Assembly: GCF_000230895.2 (NCBI RefSeq)
Contig: NC_016604.1
Coordinates: forward strand, 5,394,001 to 5,458,000
Length of the DNA stretch: 64,000 bases
Direction: 5' to 3'
From: Mycolicibacterium rhodesiae NBB3
GTDB taxonomy: Bacteria > Actinomycetota > Actinomycetes > Mycobacteriales > Mycobacteriaceae
In this document: one piece after another, positions 25,045-32,518 of the stretch
Position numbering within the stretch: position 1 is the stretch's first letter
Layout: the number at the start of each line of letters is the position of its first letter
Made by a program: the position numbers and the translations under genes
Notes under the pieces: model-generated
What the model was told of the DNA's origin: nothing
The model's database searches: none
Seen by the model: the letters and a program-made list of their open reading frames with translations, nothing else

Positions 25045-27834
25045 CTAGCCGCTGTTGCGCAGCGCGGTCGCGAGCCCACTCATCGTGAGGAGGATGCCGC
25101 GCTGGACTAGCTCGTCGTCGTCGCCGGATCGGTAACGCCGCAACAGTTCCACCTGTAGATGGTTCAGCGGCTCGAGGTACGGGAACCGGTTGAACACCGA
25201 TCGCGCCAACGCCGGGTTGTCGGCGAGCAGGTCATCCTGACCGGTGATGAGCTTGTGCATCCGGATCGTGCGGGTGTGCTCGGCGACGATCTTGTCGAAC
25301 ACGCGCCGACGCAGTTCGGTGTCATCGACCAGCTCCGAATAGTGCGCCGCAAGTCCCATGTCGGACTTGGCGAGGACCTGGGCCATGTTCGACAGCACCG
25401 TGCGGAAGAACGGCCAGCGCTGGTACAGGTCGCGCAGCACCTCGAGGCGCCCGTCGCCCTGGTTGATCCAATCCTCGAACGCCGTCCCCGTCCCGTACCA
25501 GCCGGGCAGCATGACCCGTGATTGGCTCCAGGCCAGAACCCACGGGATCGCTCGCAGGTCGGAGATCGACGTCGTGGGTTTGCGTGAGGTCGGCCTGCTG
25601 CCGATGTTGAGTGCACCGATTTCGCTCACCGGCGTCGACGCCTTGAAGTATTCAACGAAACCCGGTGTCTCATGCACCAACTCGGCGTAGGACCGCTGCG
25701 CGCGGGCGGCGATGTCGTCGAGCACGTCGTAGGCCGGCCCCGCGGCGTCGCCCAGCCCCTCGATGTCCAGCAGCGAGGCTTCCAGGGTCGCGGCCAACAG
25801 GGTTTCGAGGTTGCGGTGCGCAATCTGCGGCTCGGCATACTTGGCCGCGATCACCTCACCCTGCTCGGTGATCCGAAGTGAACCGCGCACCGCGCCTGGC
25901 GGCTGCGCCCGGATGGCGTCGTAGCTCGGTCCGCCACCGCGTCCGACGGTCCCACCGCGACCGTGGAAGAGGCGCAACCGGATTCCCGTCTTACGCGCAG
26001 ACTCGACCAGGTCGAGCTCGGCCCGGTACAACGCCCAGTTTGCCGCGAGGTATCCGCCGTCCTTGTTCGAGTCGGAATAGCCGAGCATCACTTCCTGGCT
26101 GTCCCCACGGGCAGACACGAGCGCTCGGTACACGGGAAGGTCGAGCGCCTGCTCGAGGATCGACGAGCCGCGCTGGAGGTCGTCGATGGTCTCGAACAGC
26201 GGGACGATCCGCACGGGCGCGTAGGCCTGCGAGCCGGAAACATCCAGCAGGCCCACTTCTTTGAGCAGAACCGCAACCTCGAGCATGTCGGACACCGACT
26301 GACACATCGAGATGACGTAGTTCGGCACAGCCGCAGGTCCCAACACCCTGACGGCGCGGGCGGCCGCCGCGACGATGTCGAGTTCCTTGCGCGCCAACTC
26401 CGAGAGCTCAGCGCCGTCGGACGTCAGCGGTCGGCGCGTCGCCACTTCGGCGGCGAGCAACTCGACGCGGTCCGGTTCGGACAGCGAAGCGTAGTCGGGA
26501 TGCACGCCGGCCCACGCCAGCAACTCGGCAATGACCTCCTCGTGCACCTCGGAGTTCTGCCGCATGTCCAGTCCGGAGAGGTGAAACCCGAAGACATGCA
26601 CGGCTTCTCGCAGCCGAGCGAGCCGATCGTCGGCCAGCACCGCGCTGCCGTTGGTACGCAGCGACTCGTCGACGACGTCGAGGTCGGCCAGCAGTTCGGC
26701 CGGAGTGTCGTAGCGGTCGAGTCCGAGGTCGAGTTCGTGTTCGGGCTGGCGGTCAAGGATGTCGTAAGCCGTCGTCGTCAGGCGCGCATGGATGGCCCGC
26801 AGCGCGCGGCGGTACGGCTCGTCGGCGCGGGCAGGCTCGCGACACTGGTCGGCAAGGGCAGTCAGCGCGTCGCTGATCTTCACCAGCCGCGCCGACATCG
26901 ACAGTTCCTCTTCGAGCGCGGTGATCTCGGTGAAGTAGTGCTCCAGCGCCGTGTATGCGGCACTTCCGGTCGCCAATCGCACGACCTCGGCGGTGACGTT
27001 GGGATTGCCGTCACGGTCCCCACCGATCCACGAGCCCGGCCGCAGGATCGGTTCGGCGAGCAGGTCGGTATCGGGCCATCGGTATCGCAGCGCGTTGCGC
27101 ACCTCGGCGTTGACCCGCGGCACGACCTCGAAGAAGGCTGCCGCGTAATAGCGGAGCCCGGTTTCGATCTCGTCCTGGATCTTCAACCGCGACAAGCGGA
27201 TCAGTGCCGTCTGCCACAGCGTCAGGATGTTGCGGCGCAGCTCACGTTCGATCCCGCGGCCGTCGTCGGTGTGCTCATGGCCCTTCATGCGCAGTCGCAT
27301 CAGTTCGGTGATGCGGTGCTGGGTGTCGAAGACGGTGCGCCGCCGGGTCTCGGTCGGATGCGCCGTGATCACCGGCGACACCAGCGCCCCGGCCAGAGCG
27401 TCGGACACTGTCGCCGCATCGAGTCTGGCCGTGTCGAGTTTGGCGTACGTCGCGGCCAAGCTGCTGTCCTGTGGCGGCTCCCCCGCGGCGACGTGGATCA
27501 CGCGGCGACGTTCCCGATGGATGTCCTCGGCGACGTTGGCCAGCAACGCGAAGTGGGTGAAGGCGCGGATGACGGGGATGGCCTGGTGGATGTCGATCCC
27601 GTCGAACATCGAGGCAAGCTCGGCACGGTCGATCTCGGAGCGCCGCACGCGGAACGATTCCACACGGGCACGTTCGACGAGCTCGAATACCGCCTCGCCG
27701 TTCTGCTCGCGGACGGTCTCGCCGAGGATGGTGCCCAACAATCGGATGTCTTCACGCATCGGCTCGGTGGCTTCGCGGCCTACCTTTGTGCGCTGGACCG
27801 CACCGATGGGTTCCAGTCCGCCAACCTCTGCCAT
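25045..27834 (-). CDS. ppc: Phosphoenolpyruvate carboxylase
   Basis: This 929-residue cytosolic enzyme carboxylates PEP to oxaloacetate for anaplerosis. Diagnostic motifs are ITAHPTET with catalytic His159, VMLGYSDSNKDGG, FHGRGGTVGRGGGP and the C-terminal NSG. Full length is present. It lies 57 bases after secG at the end of the gap-pgk-tpiA-secG series, so central carbon flux genes are grouped. M. tuberculosis, as I recall, lacks ppc here, so this is a difference from the pathogen. Confidence 0.96.
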   Translation of the reverse strand: MAEVGGLEPIGAVQRTKVGREATEPMREDIRLLGTILGETVREQNGEAVFELVERARVESFRVRRSEIDRAELASMFDGIDIHQAIPVIRAFTHFALLANVAEDIHRERRRVIHVAAGEPPQDSSLAATYAKLDTARLDAATVSDALAGALVSPVITAHPTETRRRTVFDTQHRITELMRLRMKGHEHTDDGRGIERELRRNILTLWQTALIRLSRLKIQDEIETGLRYYAAAFFEVVPRVNAEVRNALRYRWPDTDLLAEPILRPGSWIGGDRDGNPNVTAEVVRLATGSAAYTALEHYFTEITALEEELSMSARLVKISDALTALADQCREPARADEPYRRALRAIHARLTTTAYDILDRQPEHELDLGLDRYDTPAELLADLDVVDESLRTNGSAVLADDRLARLREAVHVFGFHLSGLDMRQNSEVHEEVIAELLAWAGVHPDYASLSEPDRVELLAAEVATRRPLTSDGAELSELARKELDIVAAAARAVRVLGPAAVPNYVISMCQSVSDMLEVAVLLKEVGLLDVSGSQAYAPVRIVPLFETIDDLQRGSSILEQALDLPVYRALVSARGDSQEVMLGYSDSNKDGGYLAANWALYRAELDLVESARKTGIRLRLFHGRGGTVGRGGGPSYDAIRAQPPGAVRGSLRITEQGEVIAAKYAEPQIAHRNLETLLAATLEASLLDIEGLGDAAGPAYDVLDDIAARAQRSYAELVHETPGFVEYFKASTPVSEIGALNIGSRPTSRKPTTSISDLRAIPWVLAWSQSRVMLPGWYGTGTAFEDWINQGDGRLEVLRDLYQRWPFFRTVLSNMAQVLAKSDMGLAAHYSELVDDTELRRRVFDKIVAEHTRTIRMHKLITGQDDLLADNPALARSVFNRFPYLEPLNHLQVELLRRYRSGDDDELVQRGILLTMSGLATALRNSG

Positions 27835-27891
27835 GACCCCAGTATCGGCGCGGCCCCCGTCGGCTGCAGGGCGAGCGGTCAGTATGGCGGC

Positions 27892-28125
27892 TTAGCTGTA
27901 CTTGATCTGCAGCGCGACGCCGACGATCGACACCACCCAGATGCCGACGACGAAGTACGTCAGCCGGTCCAGGTTCTTCTCCACGACCGTCGAGCCGGAC
28001 AGGCTCGACTGGACGCCGCCGCCGAACAGGGTCGACAGACCGCCACCCTTTGCACGGTGCAGTAACACGAGCAACACCACCAACAAACTGGTGATGATGA
28101 GCGTGATCTGCAGAGCGAGAACCAT
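27892..28125 (-). CDS. secG: Preprotein translocase subunit SecG
   Basis: This 77-residue membrane protein has two hydrophobic segments (LALQITLIITSLLVVLLVLL and YFVVGIWVVSIVGVALQ) joined by a Gly/Ser-rich loop (GGGLSTLFGGGVQSSLSGS). That is the SecG layout. It supports SecYEG-mediated export. It follows tpiA by 30 bases, a position conserved across actinobacteria (Rv1440 equivalent). Confidence 0.93.
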   Translation of the reverse strand: MVLALQITLIITSLLVVLLVLLHRAKGGGLSTLFGGGVQSSLSGSTVVEKNLDRLTYFVVGIWVVSIVGVALQIKYS

Positions 28126-28155
28126 GGCCGACAGCCTACAGGCCGGAAAGTGCCG

Positions 28156-28941
28156 CTACGGCAACGGCCCACCAGCGGCGATGGCCGACAGGGTGGCGAA
28201 CTGCTCGCCATCCAGCGACGCACCGCCGACGAGTGCACCGTCGACATCCTCCTGCGCGACGATCTCGCCGACGTTCTTCGCATTCACCGAGCCGCCGTAC
28301 AGAATGCGGACACCGGCGGCGAGCTGCGGGGACGACAGCTTGCCCAGCTCGTCGCGAATGGCCTTGCACACCTCCTGCGCATCTGCGGCGCTGGCCACCC
28401 GACCGGTACCGATCGCCCACACCGGCTCGTAGGCGATCACGGCCTCGCCGATCTGCTCGGCCGTCAGTCCCGCCACCGAGCCGCGCAGCGACTCGACGTT
28501 GTATTCGACGTGGTTGCCCGCCTCGCGGACCTCGAGCTGCTCACCGATGCAGATGATCGGGGTGATGCCGTGCTTGAAGGCGGCCGCCGCCTTGGCGGCC
28601 ACCAGGGCGTCGTCCTCGTGGTGGTAGGTGCGCCGCTCCGAGTGCCCCACAACGGCGTACGTACAGCCCAGCTTGGCGAGGAAGGCGCCGCTGATCTCGC
28701 CGGTGTAGGCGCCCGACTCGTGCTGGGAGACGTCCTGCGCCCCATACGTGAGCCGCAGCTTGTCGCCGTCGACCAGCGTCTGCACACTGCGCAGGTCGGT
28801 GAAGGGCGGCAGCACCGCGACATCGACCTTGTCGAAGTACTTGTCCGGAAGAGAGAACGCGATCTTCTGGACCAACGCGATCGCCTCGAAGTGGTTGAGG
28901 TTCATCTTCCAGTTGCCGGCGATCAGCGGGGTACGACTCAT
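28156..28941 (-). CDS. tpiA: Triosephosphate isomerase
   Basis: This 261-residue TIM barrel interconverts DHAP and glyceraldehyde-3-phosphate. AGNWKMNLNH carries the catalytic Lys, VGHSERR the catalytic His, VIAYEPVWAIGTG the catalytic Glu and ILYGGSVN the phosphate-binding loop. It is 21 bases after pgk in the gap-pgk-tpiA operon. Confidence 0.97.
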   Translation of the reverse strand: MSRTPLIAGNWKMNLNHFEAIALVQKIAFSLPDKYFDKVDVAVLPPFTDLRSVQTLVDGDKLRLTYGAQDVSQHESGAYTGEISGAFLAKLGCTYAVVGHSERRTYHHEDDALVAAKAAAAFKHGITPIICIGEQLEVREAGNHVEYNVESLRGSVAGLTAEQIGEAVIAYEPVWAIGTGRVASAADAQEVCKAIRDELGKLSSPQLAAGVRILYGGSVNAKNVGEIVAQEDVDGALVGGASLDGEQFATLSAIAAGGPLP

Positions 28942-28962
28942 TGCGCTCCTAGGTACTCAGCA

Positions 28963-30171
28963 CTACTGAAGAATCTGGATGCCGGGCAGTGTCTTGCCCT
29001 CAAGGTATTCCAAAGACGCCCCGCCCCCGGTGGAAATGTGGGAGAAGCCGTCCTCCGGCAGGCCGAGCTGCCGCACCGCGGCAGCGGAGTCGCCGCCGCC
29101 GACCACACTGAACCCACCCTTGCCGGTGGCCCCGATGATCGCCTCGGCGACACCCTTGGTGCCGGCGGCGAACGCGGGGAACTCGAACACGCCCATCGGG
29201 CCGTTCCAGAAGATGGTCTGGGCGTTGGAGAGCAGGCTGGTGAACCGCTCGACCGAACCGGGGCCGACGTCCAGGCCCATCTTGCCGTCGGGGATCTGGT
29301 CGGCCCGAACCACCTCGGGCGTGGAGTCGGCGGAGAATTCGTCGGCCACCACGATGTCGACAGGCAGGTGGATCACGTCGCCGTAGTCCTCGAGCAGCTT
29401 GCGGCAAGTGTCGATCATGCTTTCTTCGAGCAGCGACTTACCGACCGAAACTCCCTGGGAGGCAAGGAAGGTGAAGCACATCCCGCCGCCGATGACAATG
29501 CTGTCGGCCTTGGTCGCCAGGTTCTCGATGACCGCGAGCTTGTCCGACACCTTCGAGCCGCCGAGCACCACGGCATACGGCCGATCCGTCGAGCTGGTCA
29601 GTTGCTCGAGGACCTTGATCTCCGCGGCCACCAGCGTGCCCGCGTAGTGCGGAAGCAGAGTGGCGACGTCGTAGACCGACGCCTGCTTACGGTGCACCAC
29701 CCCGAAGCCGTCGGACACGAAAGCGCCGTCATCGCCGACGAGTTCGACGAGCTGGCGGGCCAGCGCCAGCCGCTCCGCATCGTCCTTGCTGGTCTCGCGG
29801 GGGTCGAACCGGATGTTCTCCAATAGCAGGATGTCGCCGTCCGTCAGCCCCTCCGCACGCGCCAGCGCGTCGGTGCCGACGACATCACCGGCCAGTTGGA
29901 CGTGCCTGCCGAGCTGATCGGAGAGCGCCGCTGCGACTGGGGCGAGCGAGAACTCGGGAGCCGGGCCGTTTTTGGGCCTGCCGAGGTGAGCGGTGACGAC
30001 CACCTTCGCGCCAGCCTCCGACAACGCCTTCAGCGTCGGCACGGACGCGATGATGCGTCCCGGGTCGGTGATGTTGCCGTTGTCGAGCGGGACGTTCAGG
30101 TCGGAGCGCACGAGAACGCCCCGGCCCGAAACCCCTTCTGCCAGTAGATCGTCGAGGTTCTTGACCGCCAT
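28963..30171 (-). CDS. pgk: Phosphoglycerate kinase
   Basis: This 402-residue two-domain kinase makes ATP from 1,3-bisphosphoglycerate. VLVRSDLNVPLDNG lies at the N-terminus, VTAHLGRPK with substrate-binding residues near 60, and VVGGGDSAAA with the C-terminal STGGGASLE nucleotide region. It follows gap with a gap of only four bases. Confidence 0.97.
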   Translation of the reverse strand: MAVKNLDDLLAEGVSGRGVLVRSDLNVPLDNGNITDPGRIIASVPTLKALSEAGAKVVVTAHLGRPKNGPAPEFSLAPVAAALSDQLGRHVQLAGDVVGTDALARAEGLTDGDILLLENIRFDPRETSKDDAERLALARQLVELVGDDGAFVSDGFGVVHRKQASVYDVATLLPHYAGTLVAAEIKVLEQLTSSTDRPYAVVLGGSKVSDKLAVIENLATKADSIVIGGGMCFTFLASQGVSVGKSLLEESMIDTCRKLLEDYGDVIHLPVDIVVADEFSADSTPEVVRADQIPDGKMGLDVGPGSVERFTSLLSNAQTIFWNGPMGVFEFPAFAAGTKGVAEAIIGATGKGGFSVVGGGDSAAAVRQLGLPEDGFSHISTGGGASLEYLEGKTLPGIQILQ

Positions 30172-30175
30172 TGCG

Positions 30176-31198
30176 TCAGAGCGACTTGCCGACCAGTGCG
30201 ACCAGGTCGACGAGGCGGTTCGAGTAGCCCCACTCGTTGTCGTACCAGGACACCGTCTTGGCCTGGTTGTCGATCACCTTGGTCAGACCGGCATCGAAGA
30301 TCGAGCTGTGCGGGTCGGTGACGATGTCGCTCGACACGATGGGCGCGTCGTAGTACTTCAGGATGCCCTTGAGCGGACCGTCGGCGGCCGCCTTGAATGC
30401 CGCGTTGATCTCGTCGGCGGTGGCCGACTTGGAGAGCTCGGCGGTCAGGTCGGTGCACGAACCCGTGGGGATCGGAACGCGCAGCGCGTACCCGTCGAGC
30501 TTTCCCTTCAGCTCGGGCAGGACCAGCCCGATCGCCTTCGCGGCGCCGGTCGAGGTCGGCACGATGTTGAGAGCGGCGGCCCGGGCCCGGCGCAGGTCCT
30601 TGTGCGGGCCGTCCTGCAGGTTCTGATCCTGTGTGTAGGCGTGGACGGTGGTCATCAGGCCCTTGACGATGCCGAACTCGTCGTTGAGCACCTTGGCCAG
30701 CGGTCCGAGGCAGTTCGTCGTGCACGACGCGTTGGAGATGATGTTCTGGCTGCCGTCGTACTTGTCGTCGTTCACCCCGAGCACGATCGTGATGTCCTCG
30801 TCGCTGGCGGGCGCGGAGATGATGACCTTCTTGGCGCCGGCATCCAGGTGGCCCTGCGCCTTGGCGCGGGCGGTGAAGATGCCGGTGGACTCGACGACCA
30901 CGTCGACACCGAGGTCACCCCACGGCAGCGCGGCCGGCCCTTCCTTGACCTCCAGCGCCTTGATCTTGGTGCTGCCGATCACGATGGTGTCTTCGCCCTC
31001 GAGGCTGATGTCCTCGGGGTAGCGGCCCAGGATCGAGTCGAATTTCAGCAGGTGCGCCAGACTGGCGTTGTCGGTCAGGTCGTTGACGGCGATGATCTCG
31101 ACGTCCGTGCTCTTGCCCTCCGCCTTCTGCGCCGCCAAGGCCCGGTAGAAGTTGCGTCCGATACGGCCGAACCCGTTAACGCCAACCCGGATGGTCAC
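30176..31198 (-). CDS. gap: Glyceraldehyde-3-phosphate dehydrogenase
   Basis: This 340-residue NAD-dependent enzyme has VGVNGFGRIGRNFYRAL at the N-terminus and the catalytic Cys in ISNASCTTNCLGPLAKV. I chose the GTG at 31198 because AGAGGAG lies six bases upstream and it gives the mycobacterial N-terminus; the frame stays open to 31222. It leads the gap-pgk-tpiA-secG operon. TTGACC on the minus strand (about 31247-31242) is a possible -35, but no good -10 stands out. Confidence 0.96.
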   Translation of the reverse strand: MTIRVGVNGFGRIGRNFYRALAAQKAEGKSTDVEIIAVNDLTDNASLAHLLKFDSILGRYPEDISLEGEDTIVIGSTKIKALEVKEGPAALPWGDLGVDVVVESTGIFTARAKAQGHLDAGAKKVIISAPASDEDITIVLGVNDDKYDGSQNIISNASCTTNCLGPLAKVLNDEFGIVKGLMTTVHAYTQDQNLQDGPHKDLRRARAAALNIVPTSTGAAKAIGLVLPELKGKLDGYALRVPIPTGSCTDLTAELSKSATADEINAAFKAAADGPLKGILKYYDAPIVSSDIVTDPHSSIFDAGLTKVIDNQAKTVSWYDNEWGYSNRLVDLVALVGKSL

Positions 31199-31425
31199 GT
31201 GTTTCTCCTCTTTTTGCCTCATGCTTTAGGGCATGCTCCACGGTCAAGCCTAATGCTGTGACAGAGGCCACGCGCGGGCTGGTCAGCTGCCGGGCTTGTT
31301 GACCTGATACCGGTGACATGGGACAGCGCGACAGAGGACTTTCGTCCCTGCCGATCTTTCGCCACGACTTGCGATCCTGAGGACAACGCCTGCACGACGG
31401 CGGGAGTTCGACCGAAGGACTCGAC

Positions 31426-31701
31426 ATGACGGCCCTCTACGACGCATCTCATCGCCACGATACGGCGGAAGAAACCGGCCAAGCGCATGCGCGGGCGCGC
31501 CGAGCGCACCTGGCCTCGGCGGACCACCACGTCGCCGCCGCGGAAACGCATGACCGTGCCGCTCAGACGCACCGCCGCGCCGCGGAAGCCGGCATCGGCG
31601 ACGTGAAAACCCATTGGGAAGCGGTTGTGGTGCACGAGGCCGCACGCGACGACGACTACCACGCGGCCGAGGCGGCGCGGCGACTTGCCCGCAGCGAATA
31701 G
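31426..31701 (+). CDS. Small Ala/His protein with a histidine heptad
   Basis: This is an unrecognised 91-residue protein. It has 11 His, and from residue 21 they recur exactly every seven residues: His21, 28, 35, 42, 49, 63 and 70, with Gly at 56. Intervening residues are mostly Ala, Arg, Glu and Asp, so the chain should form one long helix with a His stripe, suited to metal binding, haem or pairing with an acidic helix. GAAGGA lies seven bases before the ATG. It is divergent from gap and convergent with the solute-binding protein gene, separated by 18 bases. No signal peptide or membrane span. Confidence 0.65.
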   Translation: MTALYDASHRHDTAEETGQAHARARRAHLASADHHVAAAETHDRAAQTHRRAAEAGIGDVKTHWEAVVVHEAARDDDYHAAEAARRLARSE

Positions 31702-31719
31702 GTTCGGCTGCATACCCCT

Positions 31720-32430
31720 TTAGAGCACCGCGAGATTCTGGTCGGCGTACGGATTGCCGAGCCATTTCCCGCGAATCCGCTGCAGGATCCCGTCGTCCTC
31801 CAACTCGGCCTGCGCGAGGGTGAGCCGGCCGAGCAGGGCCTGGTCGCCGATCGCGACGGCGATCGCTATGTTCTCGACCGAAATTCCGCGCTGGACCACC
31901 TCGACACCCTGGACAGCCTTGACGAGCTCGGTGAGCACGGGCGCGAGCTTCATGAACGCATCGCACGCGCCGGTGGTGAGATCGGTCAGCGCAGTGCGGA
32001 TGGCACCGTAGTCGTAGACCCGCACCGCAGCCGCTTTTCCCTCGGCGACGAGCCGCTCGGCGATCGGCTGGCTGGTATTGCCCTGCTGCACGCCGATGGT
32101 CAGGCCCTCGAGGTCGTCAACGGATCGGACCTGCGGCAGACGCGTGGTGTCGACGGCCAGCGCCTGTCCGGAAATGAGGTAGGGCGGGACGAACGTGGCC
32201 TGCTGTTCGCGTTCGGGCGTGACGGTGGTGCCCGCAGTGACGCAGTCGTAGGCGGAGCCCAGACCGTTGAAGATGCCGTTGAAATCGGCGCCGTCGTACG
32301 ACACGAATTCGACTGCTGCGCCAAGCTTTTCCGCGATGGCCTGCATCAGGTCGATGTCGAGGCCGCTGTCGTCGGGCATCCCGTTGAACGGCGGATCGGG
32401 AAAGGCCGCACCGACCCTCAATGTCTCCAT
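31720..32430 (-). CDS. Family 3 solute-binding-like protein without signal peptide
   Basis: This 236-residue protein has the two-lobed amino-acid-binding fold of ABC solute receptors. LRVGAAFPDPPFNG starts lobe 1, DIDLMQAIAEKLG and FNGIFNGLGSAYDCVTAG follow, and LTIGVQQGNTSQPIAERLV begins lobe 2. The ATG at 32430 has GGAGGA nine bases upstream and leaves no leader, so the protein is predicted cytosolic. An upstream extension to 32559 would not add a leader either. No permease or ATPase is adjacent; the upstream neighbour is a cyclase/NB-ARC/TPR protein. It may be an intracellular ligand sensor or a misplaced receptor. Confidence 0.75.
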   Translation of the reverse strand: METLRVGAAFPDPPFNGMPDDSGLDIDLMQAIAEKLGAAVEFVSYDGADFNGIFNGLGSAYDCVTAGTTVTPEREQQATFVPPYLISGQALAVDTTRLPQVRSVDDLEGLTIGVQQGNTSQPIAERLVAEGKAAAVRVYDYGAIRTALTDLTTGACDAFMKLAPVLTELVKAVQGVEVVQRGISVENIAIAVAIGDQALLGRLTLAQAELEDDGILQRIRGKWLGNPYADQNLAVL

Positions 32431-32518
32431 GCGTTCACATCCTCCAACTTCCGCCGAACGTGGGTTACCCGCACGCTCCGCGCTTAGAACACGTGCGTCA
32501 ATCCGACACTCGACCCAC

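Noticed and set aside
25963..28065. A 700-codon plus-strand frame opposite ppc and secG
   Set aside because: It is antisense to unmistakable PEPC motifs, spans two genes and has a low-complexity composition.
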